This document shows, piece by piece, positions 8,809 to 15,430 of a stretch of DNA of 64,000 bases (position 1 is the stretch's first letter; each line of letters opens with the position of its first letter). The notes below the pieces were generated by a model that ran no database searches, had not been told where the DNA came from, and saw only the letters and a list, made by a program, of their open reading frames with translations. The translations under genes and the position numbers were made by a program. Origin of the DNA: Cryobacterium sp. SO2 (lineage in GTDB: Bacteria > Actinomycetota > Actinomycetes > Actinomycetales > Microbacteriaceae); assembly GCF_026151165.2 (NCBI RefSeq), contig NZ_CP117849.1, forward strand, positions 1,736,001 to 1,800,000, read 5' to 3'.

Positions 8809-9294
8809 TCACAAGCTCTGGTCGAAGAGCCGGGCGCCGCTCGTCGCGGCGCCGGAGGTTCCCCGCGCGTCGTAGGTGGTGGCCTGGGTGTCGACGCCCG
8901 CCAGGGTCTCCTGGGTGGAGCGGGTGGCGGCACGCAGGAACTGCTCGTTGATGTCACGGAGGCTGCGGATCTGCGCGACCAGGTCGGTCATGGCGGTCAG
9001 GTGGGCGCCGAGGATGTCGGCCCAGGGGCCGGGCGGGGCCTGCTCGACGAGCTCGCTCAGCGTGGCGTCCTGCGAGGTGCCCCACTCGGCGGCGACGGCG
9101 GCGACCTCGACGGTGCGGCCCAGGCCGGCTTCCTTGACCAGGTCGAGGACCTGTTCGACCTCACGGGTGGCGTGCTGCACCCATCGGGTGCGGCCGGCGC
9201 TCAGCAGTAGCTGTTCCTCGTCGAGCTTGAAGACCAGGAGCTCGAGCAACTCGCGTTCCCGCCAGAGCAAGGCAGACAGTTCATTGGCGCCCAC
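8809..9294 (-). CDS. flgN: FlgN-family export chaperone
   Basis: This 161-residue, mostly helical protein fits FlgN: ELSALLWRERELLELLVFKLDEEQLLL at the start, then long amphipathic helices and the C-terminal SLRDINEQFLRAA. FlgN holds FlgK and FlgL before export, and here it is the gene immediately before flgK and flgL. The start is a GTG at 9294. A sigma-28-type promoter lies about 70 bases upstream on the same strand, so flgN heads the leftward operon. Confidence 0.88.
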   Translation of the reverse strand: MGANELSALLWRERELLELLVFKLDEEQLLLSAGRTRWVQHATREVEQVLDLVKEAGLGRTVEVAAVAAEWGTSQDATLSELVEQAPPGPWADILGAHLTAMTDLVAQIRSLRDINEQFLRAATRSTQETLAGVDTQATTYDARGTSGAATSGARLFDQSL

Positions 9295-9362
9295 GTCGTC
9301 ACTGCCTTTCCGCCCTGCGGGCTCGTCGGTCTATCGTACGATTCCATCGTCGTACGAGGCTA

Positions 9363-9389
9363 CTATCGGCGGTTTCTCCCGGCTGGTTA
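9363..9389 (-). promoter_or_regulatory. Sigma-28 (FliA) type promoter for flgN-flgK-flgL-fliW
   Basis: On the minus strand it reads TAAC (9389-9386), 15 bases, then GCCGATAG (9370-9363). The known sigma-28 consensus is TAAA-N15-GCCGATAA. The same TAAC-N15-GCCGATAG occurs before fliC, flgB and fliM, and with one change before flbD. Transcription would start near 9357, leaving a leader of about 62 bases before the flgN GTG. Confidence 0.85.
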
Positions 9390-9463
9390 GCAAGAAAGTC
9401 CGCGAGGCGGACCATTTGCCGGATTCGAGCCCTGCCGTGCGCGCCCGGAGCGTGCGCCTGTGT

Positions 9464-9501
9464 CCCCCAAAGATAGGACACCGCTTCCCCCATATTGGGG
9501 G
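9464..9501. promoter_or_regulatory. CCCCCA half-site plus CCCCCA-TAT-TGGGGG palindrome upstream of fliA
   Basis: CCCCCA lies at 9464-9469 and a perfect 15-bp palindrome CCCCCA-TAT-TGGGGG at 9487-9501, centre to centre about 27 bases apart. It lies about 210 bases before the fliA start and beyond the divergent flgN promoter. Because fliA itself lacks a sigma-28 site, this is a good place for the regulator that turns the cluster on. That role is inference. Confidence 0.4.
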
Positions 9502-9710
9502 CAGTTTTGGTCGGCTGCCTACCGGGCCTGTTGTTACCGTAATAGCTAGGCGAATGCGGCAGGACCGGGACCCGAATCCCTGTTCCAGGCTCATTTTCGC
9601 GCACGCGCACGACGTCATCCTTCATCCCGTTGCTTACCCGGCCGGCTCAGCAGACGCCCCGTTTGCTCGCAGAACTCCGGCACCAGCCGGAACAGCCAGG
9701 AGGGACATCG

Positions 9711-10625
9711 GTGAATCGCACAGAGCGCAATCGCCTCGTTGTCGAGAATCTCCCGCTGGTCGGATACCTGGTCTCCGAGGTGTGGGCAAAGGCCAGGCAC
9801 CTGTCCCGCGACGACCTCGCCTCCGCGGGCTCCCTGGCCCTGATCACCTCCGCCGATGCCTTCGACCCCGACATGGGGGTTCCGTTCGGCGCCTTCGCCC
9901 GTCGTCGCATCATCGGCGCCTTCGCCGACGAAATGCGTTCCAACGACTGGGCCACCCGCATGGCCAGGCGCCGGATCAAGGACACCAGGCAGGTGCAGGA
10001 CACCCTGTCAGCGGCCCTCGGCCGCAGCGCCACCGTCGACGAGATCGCTGCTGCGCTCGGCGTCGACCGGGAGAGCGCGGCCGCGGGCCTCGCCGACGCC
10101 GAACGCACCCTGACCACCCTCGACGACACCACGGCGGAATTCCTCGTCGCCGACACCGTACTGCCAGAGGAGTCGCTTCTCTCGGCCGAACGCCTCGCCT
10201 ACCTCAAGGCCGCCGTGGTGGCGCTCCCCGAACGCATGCGCCTGATCGTTGAGCAGGTCTACTTCGAGGACCGCTCGGTGAAGGAGATCGCCGCAGACCT
10301 CGGCATCACCCACTCGGCCGTGTCCCAGCAGCGGGCAGAAGCCATCCGGTTGCTGCGCGACGGCCTGGGAACGCACTACCCGGACGACGCCGACACCGTT
10401 CACGTGCCGGAGTCCACCATCGCGCCGGCCCGCCGCAGCGCCTACCTCTCCCGCCTCGCCGACCAGGCGATGCTCGGCATGACGCACCTCGCGCACGACA
10501 GGATGCCGGATGTCATGGTGGCGCTGCCCCCGGTCTCGCTTCCCACGGTGGCGCTGCCCCCTGCACTGCGCTCGATCGACCCCCGCGAGGTCGACTCGAG
10601 AGAACTTTTCTCCAGCAACGGCTAA
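9711..10625 (+). CDS. fliA: Flagellar sigma factor FliA (sigma-28)
   Basis: The GTG at 9711 with an upstream AGGAGGG gives 304 residues. Region 2 is near residues 15-85 (LPLVGYLVSEVWAKA, FGAFARRRIIGAFADEMRSNDW), then region 3, then region 4 with the HTH SVKEIAADLGITHSAVSQQRAEAIRLL (about residues 185-211). It directs RNA polymerase to flagellar promoters. It is longer than usual sigma-28 proteins by a C-terminal tail of roughly 80 residues carrying a VALPP repeat. Its TAA stop forms the first three bases of the -35 box of the fliC promoter. FliA in function; in non-motile streptomycetes the homologue is WhiG. Confidence 0.93.
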   Translation: MNRTERNRLVVENLPLVGYLVSEVWAKARHLSRDDLASAGSLALITSADAFDPDMGVPFGAFARRRIIGAFADEMRSNDWATRMARRRIKDTRQVQDTLSAALGRSATVDEIAAALGVDRESAAAGLADAERTLTTLDDTTAEFLVADTVLPEESLLSAERLAYLKAAVVALPERMRLIVEQVYFEDRSVKEIAADLGITHSAVSQQRAEAIRLLRDGLGTHYPDDADTVHVPESTIAPARRSAYLSRLADQAMLGMTHLAHDRMPDVMVALPPVSLPTVALPPALRSIDPREVDSRELFSSNG

Positions 10626-10649
10626 CGCGCCGCGGGGTGGGGCCGATAG
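10623..10649 (+). promoter_or_regulatory. Sigma-28 type promoter for fliC
   Basis: TAAC (10623-10626), 15 bases, GCCGATAG (10642-10649). The -35 box overlaps the fliA stop codon. Transcription would start near 10655-10656, giving a leader of about 54 bases. Confidence 0.88.
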
Positions 10650-10655
10650 GTCTCA

Positions 10656-10709
10656 GTGTCAGCCCATGGATGGGCGGACGCACACCACCCAATCACGGAG
10701 GAACACATC
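10656..10709 (+). promoter_or_regulatory. fliC leader with two candidate CsrA-binding sites
   Basis: GCCCA (10662-10666) and TGGGC (10671-10675) form a hairpin whose 4-base loop is TGGA, so the loop shows an ANGGA-type CsrA site (ATGGA, 10666-10670). A second site, ACGGA (10695-10699), overlaps the ribosome binding site GGAGG (10697-10701). In Bacillus hag, CsrA uses two sites, one in an upstream hairpin and one on the Shine-Dalgarno, and FliW relieves it. The motif match is seen in the sequence; the control is inferred. Confidence 0.6.
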
Positions 10710-11870
10710 ATGGGTATGCAGATCAACACCAACCTCGCGGCAAACAACACCTACCGCAACCTGGCCTCGACCCAGACCGACATGGCCAAGTCGCTCGAGC
10801 GCCTGTCCAGCGGCCTCCGCATCAACCGCGCAGCGGACGACGCGGCCGGCCTGGCCATCTCCGAGGGACTGAAGTCGCAGGTCGGCGGCCTCACGGTCGC
10901 CAGCCGCAACGCCCAGGACGGCATCTCGGTCATCCAGACCGCTGAAGGCTCGCTGAGCGAGGTGCAGACCATTCTGCAGCGCGTTCGTGACCTCGCCGTT
11001 CAGGCCGGTAACGACTCGAACAACGCCAAGTCCCGCGACGCCATCACCACCGAAGTGAAGCAGCTGACGACGGAACTCACGCGGATCAGCGCGTCGACGA
11101 ACTTCAACGGCACGCAGCTCCTCGATGGCTCCAAGGCGTCACTGAGCTTCCAGGTCGGCGCCAATGCCGATTCCAGCAGCCAGATCCAGGTGAGCCTCAC
11201 GGGTGCCAACGTCAAGGGCATCGCCGCAGCGCTCACGGTCGGATCTGCCGGCGCGGTCAGTGCGGTGGACACCCCCACCGCTGTGACCGGTACGGCGTCG
11301 TTCTCGGTCACGGCGGCCGACGGCTCGACGAGCACCATCACGACGGGAAACCTCGGCGCAGCGGGTTCCATGAAGACCGTTCAGAGCGTTGCTGATGCGC
11401 TGAACAAGGACACCACCTTCAAGGGAGCGTTGACCGCATCGGTCGATGCCAACAACAAGCTCGTTGTCAGCTCGAACAACGGCGGAACCGTCGTCGGTGG
11501 CGCTACGGCCGGAACTCACGCGTCGGCCGGTACCGGCTTCACGCTCAGCACGGCCGGTGCAGCAGGAGCACTTGACTTCTCGACCGCCGCCGGAGCAGCA
11601 GCGGCTCTGACGGCTGTGGACACGCAGATCACGGCCGTTTCCACCGCTCGCGCCGACATGGGTGCCTCGCAGAACCGGTTCGAGAGCGTCATCCGCAACC
11701 TGGCCGTCTCGAAGGAGAACCTCACCGCTGCCGGTTCGCGTATCCGCGACACCGACATGGCCGAGGAAATGGTCAAGTACACCCGCTCCAGCATCCTGTC
11801 GCAGGCCGGCACCGCCATGCTCGCGCAGGCGAACCAGTCCAACCAGGGCGTCCTGACGCTGCTGCGCTAG
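10710..11870 (+). CDS. fliC: Flagellin FliC
   Basis: This 386-residue flagellin has conserved D0/D1 ends: MGMQINTNLAANNTYRNL, SLERLSSGLRINRAADDAAG (about residues 30-50), and a C-terminal SRIRDTDMAEEMVKYTRSSIL ending QSNQGVLTLLR. The middle (about 170-310) is a Thr/Ala/Gly-rich variable surface domain. The ATG at 10710 has GGAGG 8 bases upstream. It is the only flagellin gene in the cluster. It has its own sigma-28-type promoter and is followed by a hairpin, so it can be made in excess over fliD. Confidence 0.97.
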   Translation: MGMQINTNLAANNTYRNLASTQTDMAKSLERLSSGLRINRAADDAAGLAISEGLKSQVGGLTVASRNAQDGISVIQTAEGSLSEVQTILQRVRDLAVQAGNDSNNAKSRDAITTEVKQLTTELTRISASTNFNGTQLLDGSKASLSFQVGANADSSSQIQVSLTGANVKGIAAALTVGSAGAVSAVDTPTAVTGTASFSVTAADGSTSTITTGNLGAAGSMKTVQSVADALNKDTTFKGALTASVDANNKLVVSSNNGGTVVGGATAGTHASAGTGFTLSTAGAAGALDFSTAAGAAAALTAVDTQITAVSTARADMGASQNRFESVIRNLAVSKENLTAAGSRIRDTDMAEEMVKYTRSSILSQAGTAMLAQANQSNQGVLTLLR

Positions 11871-11904
11871 ATCACGGACGAACGACAGCCCGGGTGAACC
11901 GGGC

Positions 11905-11927
11905 GGCCGATTGACCGAGAATCGGCC
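11905..11927 (+). terminator. Hairpin after fliC
   Basis: GGCCGATT and AATCGGCC form an 8-bp stem around GACCGAG, 35 bases after the fliC stop, preceded by a short CCCGG/CCGGG stem. There is no T-run, so it may act as a weak terminator or an mRNA-stabilising end that lowers fliD relative to fliC. Confidence 0.5.
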
Positions 11928-12051
11928 GGTGGCGAGCACAATCTGAACTGGACCTCAGGGAGCGCACGCCGCCGGCCACTCGTCGTCGGCCCACAGTTTT
12001 GCTCCACACAGTTCGACTCTGCACTGCTCACACGAGGGGACGGAAGGCGCC

Positions 12052-13383
12052 ATGGGACTCTCCATCGATGGTCTGATCAGCGGCCAGGACACCACGACCC
12101 TGATCGACAACCTGATCGCGGTCGAGGCGATTCCGCAGACCCTGCTCAAGGGCAAGGTCACCGCCGCCCAGAGCTACACCACGGCCGTCCAGGGGCTGAA
12201 CACCCAGGTCGCCACACTGGCCGACGCCGCCACCAAGGCGGCCAAGCCCGCCAGCTATGACCTCTACAGTGCCACCAGCAGTTCCAGCCAGGTCACAGCC
12301 ACTACGAGCGCAGGGGCCGCGCCCGGCGTCGTCGACGTCACCGTGGGCCGGCTCGCCCAGAACCAGGTGACGGTCACCGGGCCCGTCTCGACCTGGCCCG
12401 ACGCCACCCTCACGCTCACCAATGCCGCAGGCACCGCGACCGTGATCACGCCGGCCTCCGGTTCCCTGGACGACGTCGTCACGGCCGTCAACGCGGCTGG
12501 ACTCGGCATCACCGCCACCAAGGTCGCCGTGGGCGCCGGCGCCTTCCGCGTGCAGTTCAGCAGTGCGGCCCCTGGCGCAGCCAATGGCTTCACCGTGACC
12601 GGCGGCACGGTTCCGACCACCGAGGTCAAGGCCGCCCAGGACGCCCAGGTGACCCTCTGGGCCGGCACCACCGCCGAACAGGCCATCACCTCGGGCAGTA
12701 ACACCTTCACCAACCTGCTGCCCGGTCTGGATGTGACCGTCAGCGTGGTCTCCGCCACACCGGTCACGCTCACGGTTGCCCGAGACGATACCGCCATCAC
12801 CACCATGGCCAGTGGCCTGGTGACCAGCCTGAATAACATCTTCGCGGTCATCACCAACCGGTCCGCCGTGTCGACCACCACCGATTCCACGGGCAAGCCC
12901 GTCACTTCCGCCGGGGTCTTCGCCGGCGACAGCACCATCCGCACGGTCAACCAAAACCTGATCACCGCCGCGTCCATGCCCGTCGACGGACACTCCCCGT
13001 CGGAGATCGGTATCAGCATCACGAAGTCCGGCACGCTGGAGTTCGACCAGGACAAGTTCGCCGCGGCCCTGGCCAAGGACCCGGCCGGCACGATGAAGAC
13101 GGTGCAGGAGATCGCCGGCCGGGTCGCTTCCGCATCCGCCGCCGCATCCGACAAGTACAGCGGCACGCTCACGGCCACGATCACGAGCCAGGAATCCCAG
13201 GTGAAGACCATGGGGCTGGAAATCACCGATTGGGACCTCAGGCTCACCGCCAAGCGCAGTTCACTTGAACGCACCTACACCGCCATGGAATCCCGGCTCG
13301 GCGAGCTCAAGTCCCAATCGGCCTGGCTCACCTCGCAGATCGCCTCACTCCTACCCGCCTACACAGGAAGTACTTCGTCATGA
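12052..13383 (+). CDS. fliD: Filament cap protein FliD (HAP2)
   Basis: This 443-residue protein has the FliD N-terminus (SIDGLISGQDTTTLIDNLIAVE, then TAVQGLNTQVATLADAA). Its C-terminal helical region includes ITDWDLRLTAKRSSLERTYTAMESRLGELKSQSAWLTSQIASL, as in the FliD_C domain. FliD pentamers or hexamers cap the filament and help flagellin fold on. A GAGGGGA element lies upstream of the ATG. The gene overlaps fliS by 4 bases. No dedicated sigma-28 box was found before it, so it is probably read from the fliC promoter. Confidence 0.93.
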   Translation: MGLSIDGLISGQDTTTLIDNLIAVEAIPQTLLKGKVTAAQSYTTAVQGLNTQVATLADAATKAAKPASYDLYSATSSSSQVTATTSAGAAPGVVDVTVGRLAQNQVTVTGPVSTWPDATLTLTNAAGTATVITPASGSLDDVVTAVNAAGLGITATKVAVGAGAFRVQFSSAAPGAANGFTVTGGTVPTTEVKAAQDAQVTLWAGTTAEQAITSGSNTFTNLLPGLDVTVSVVSATPVTLTVARDDTAITTMASGLVTSLNNIFAVITNRSAVSTTTDSTGKPVTSAGVFAGDSTIRTVNQNLITAASMPVDGHSPSEIGISITKSGTLEFDQDKFAAALAKDPAGTMKTVQEIAGRVASASAAASDKYSGTLTATITSQESQVKTMGLEITDWDLRLTAKRSSLERTYTAMESRLGELKSQSAWLTSQIASLLPAYTGSTSS

Positions 13384-13865
13384 TGACACAGACCGAGTTT
13401 CCACCCTTGTTCACGCCGGTGGCCCCGGGGCTTTCGGTCTCTCCGGCCGGAGCCCAGGCCCGCCGCGCCCAGCTCAACCGGGAGGCCGTCTTGTCGGCCA
13501 CCCCGGTGCGTCTGCTGACCATGCTCTACGACCGGCTGATGCTCGACCTGGAGCGCACCGAAGCTGCCCAGGTCGGCGAGAACTGGGTGGTGGCTTCCGA
13601 GAACCTGCTGCACGCCCAGGCGATCGTCGACGAGCTCACCACCTCGTTGAACGTCTCGGCCTGGGACGGCGCGGACGGCCTCATGGCCGTGTACACCTAC
13701 GTGTCGAACGCCCTGATCGGGGCGAACATCCACCGCGATGTGGCGAGGACCCGCGAGAGCATCGTGCTGCTCGAACCGCTGCGCCAGGCCTGGCACGAAG
13801 CCGCCGGCGCCCTCCCCGCCGCCCAACCCGCACCGAGTGGAGACGGTTACCGTGGAGTCGCCTGA
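13380..13865 (+). CDS. fliS: Flagellin chaperone FliS
   Basis: This 161-residue protein has the FliS core: RRAQLNREAVLSATPVRLLTMLYDRLMLDLERTE, then VASENLLHAQAIVDELTTSLN and an ANIHRDVARTRESIVLLEPLRQAW helix. FliS binds the flagellin C-terminus and prevents polymerisation in the cytoplasm. The start is ATG at 13380 (4-base overlap with fliD) or the adjacent in-frame ATG at 13383. The first ~27 residues are an extra Pro-rich tail. Confidence 0.92.
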   Translation: MMTQTEFPPLFTPVAPGLSVSPAGAQARRAQLNREAVLSATPVRLLTMLYDRLMLDLERTEAAQVGENWVVASENLLHAQAIVDELTTSLNVSAWDGADGLMAVYTYVSNALIGANIHRDVARTRESIVLLEPLRQAWHEAAGALPAAQPAPSGDGYRGVA

Positions 13866-14244
13866 CCAGCAGTCCAGTAGCGCCCGGCCGCACAGCACGC
13901 TGCCGAGCGGAGCCCAGCCTGGGCAGCCCCGCACCAGCGACGCCCAGTGGCTGGCCATCCTCGACGACCTCGAGGCCAGCCTCGGCAGCGGAGCTCGGGA
14001 CGCCGTGCTCTCCGCGGCCGGCGGACAGCTGGTCACCGGCGTGCAGTGGCGCGCGCCGGAGCACCTCGGACAGCTTCCACGCGAACTCGAGGAGCGCGCA
14101 AAACTGTTGCTCGCCGGGCAGCTCGAACTGATCCGCGAGATCGAAGACGCCCGCCGCTCGGCCGGCGCCCACCTCGCCGCAGTGCGCACCATCCTCTCGA
14201 CCCAGCGCGCCGACCTGCCGGTGTACCTGGACATCGCGGGGTAG
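13852..14244 (+). CDS. Unknown small helical protein in the FliT position
   Basis: About 130 residues from a GTG at 13852 (an in-frame GTG at 13837 is possible), overlapping the end of fliS by 14 bases. The first ~35 residues are polar and Ser/Pro-rich. The rest predicts as two or three amphipathic helices (WLAILDDLEASL, ELEERAKLLLAGQLELIREIEDARRS). Gene order fliD-fliS-X matches the place of the FliD chaperone FliT in other bacteria, and the size fits, but no clear FliT motif is recognised. It is the last gene before the flgB promoter. Confidence 0.6.
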   Translation: MESPDQQSSSARPHSTLPSGAQPGQPRTSDAQWLAILDDLEASLGSGARDAVLSAAGGQLVTGVQWRAPEHLGQLPRELEERAKLLLAGQLELIREIEDARRSAGAHLAAVRTILSTQRADLPVYLDIAG

Positions 14245-14282
14245 GTCCGCCCGAACTTTCTGAACGAGTTTCGCCCGGGGCC

Positions 14283-14309
14283 TAACCACACCCCGATAGC
14301 TGCCGATAG
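14283..14309 (+). promoter_or_regulatory. Sigma-28 type promoter for the flgB-flgE operon
   Basis: TAAC (14283-14286), 15 bases, GCCGATAG (14302-14309). The spacer contains a second CCGATAGCT, 11 bases upstream of the -10, so the -10 region is partly duplicated. The predicted leader to the flgB GTG is about 70 bases. It implies that basal-body and export genes are read by sigma-28 here. Confidence 0.85.
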
Positions 14310-14385
14310 CTACGGATGAGCACGGATTGCTCACCCCAGGCCACGGATCGGCCGTCTCGCAATTTGACGACGAAACGGGCCTCTC

Positions 14386-14727
14386 GTGATCGAATCCGTG
14401 ACCAGTGCGGCGCTGGCCAGCGCCCTGGATGGCTTGGCACTGCGCCAACGCACCATCGCCAGCAACATCGCCAACGTGAACACCCCCGGCTACCACGCCA
14501 AGGTGGTCTCCTTCGAAGACGCACTGGCCCAGTCGGTGCAGGCCGGCGACGGCCACAGCTCGGCCTCCACGGCGCGTTCGCTCGAACCCACGCTGCAAAA
14601 CGGCAACAACGTCAACCTGGACACCGAGACCCTCGCCAACGTCGAGACCGTGCTGCGCTACCAGTTCGCCGCCCAGGCCGCCGCCGGCGCCGACAGCAAA
14701 ATGCGCGCAGCGCTGCGGACCAGCTGA
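14386..14727 (+). CDS. flgB: Proximal rod protein FlgB
   Basis: This 113-residue protein has the FlgB pattern: LDGLALRQRTIASNIANVNTPGYHAKVVSFEDAL near the N-terminus and a C-terminal ANVETVLRYQFAAQA helix. It forms part of the proximal rod. It starts with GTG at 14386 without a strong ribosome binding site. Its stop overlaps the flgC start by one base (TGATG). Confidence 0.94.
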   Translation: MIESVTSAALASALDGLALRQRTIASNIANVNTPGYHAKVVSFEDALAQSVQAGDGHSSASTARSLEPTLQNGNNVNLDTETLANVETVLRYQFAAQAAAGADSKMRAALRTS

Positions 14728-15119
14728 TGAGCTTCGACGCACTCGGCATCGCCGGCAGCGGTCTCACCCTGCACCGCAAGTGGCTCGACGCCATCGCCGA
14801 CAACATCGCCAATGCCAACACCACCACCGCCACATCCGGCGACGCCTTCCAGGCCCGGTACATCGTCGCGCAGGAGGGCCAGGGCACCACCGGCGTCACC
14901 GTGGCCGGCACCTCCCTGGGCGACGCGGAAGGGCTGCTGGTCTACGAACCCGACAACCCCATCGCGGATGCCGACGGCTACGTCCGGCGCCCCGACATCG
15001 ACCTCGCCGAGCAAATGGGCGAGCTCATCATGGCCCAGCGCGGCTACCAGGCCAACGCCGCCGTCGTCGACAGGGCCAAGACCTCCTACGAAGCCGCCCT
15101 GCAGATCGGACGCTCCTGA
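14727..15119 (+). CDS. flgC: Proximal rod protein FlgC
   Basis: This 130-residue protein has the FlgC N-terminus (FDALGIAGSGLTLHRKWLDAIADNIANANTTT) and C-terminus (VRRPDIDLAEQMGELIMAQRGYQANAAVVDRAK). It forms the proximal rod with FlgB and FliE. Translation is coupled at both ends by 1-base overlaps. Confidence 0.95.
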   Translation: MSFDALGIAGSGLTLHRKWLDAIADNIANANTTTATSGDAFQARYIVAQEGQGTTGVTVAGTSLGDAEGLLVYEPDNPIADADGYVRRPDIDLAEQMGELIMAQRGYQANAAVVDRAKTSYEAALQIGRS

Positions 15120-15430
15120 TGACCATTCCCGCCATCGGCCAGGTGCCGTCGGTGACCGCCACCGGCTACCTGCCCGAGACCACGTCGACCACGGCCACCG
15201 AGTCGACCGACACCGGCTTCGCCGGCGCTCTCACCGGGGCCGTCGACAACCTGCAACAGCTGCAGTCCACCTCGAACACCTACGCGATCCAGGCCGTCAC
15301 CGGTGACCTTGATGACATTCACACCGCCACCCTCGCGGCCTCGCGCGCCCAGGTCACCCTCGAACTCGTCGCCGCCGTCCGCAACAAGGGCGTCGAGGCG
15401 TTCAACGACATCATGAGAATGCAGGCCTGA
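15119..15430 (+). CDS. fliE: Hook-basal body protein FliE
   Basis: This 103-residue protein has FGFAGAL-type and DDIHTATLAASRAQVTLELVAAVRNKGVEAFNDIMRMQ segments, the latter being the typical FliE C-terminus. FliE joins the MS ring to the rod. It sits between flgC and fliF, as usual. The ATG at 15119 shares a base with the flgC stop, and the stop shares a base with the fliF ATG. Confidence 0.93.
   Translation: MTIPAIGQVPSVTATGYLPETTSTTATESTDTGFAGALTGAVDNLQQLQSTSNTYAIQAVTGDLDDIHTATLAASRAQVTLELVAAVRNKGVEAFNDIMRMQA

Larger units (their letters stand above)
9295..9710. other. Divergent control region between flgN and fliA
   Basis: There are 416 bases without a convincing gene. The region holds a leftward sigma-28-type promoter (9363-9389), a short GTCCGC/GCGGAC hairpin (9398-9412), and a CCCCCA half-site plus a full CCCCCA/TGGGGG palindrome (9464-9501) on the fliA side. 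Around 9530-9550 the DNA is locally AT-richer (TTGTTACCGTAATAG) and may carry the fliA promoter, but no clear -35/-10 pair was found. Confidence 0.7.

Noticed and set aside
11906..11913. GCCGATTG before fliD as another sigma-28 -10 box
   Set aside because: The bases 15 upstream are AGCC rather than TAA-, and the motif is part of the post-fliC hairpin.
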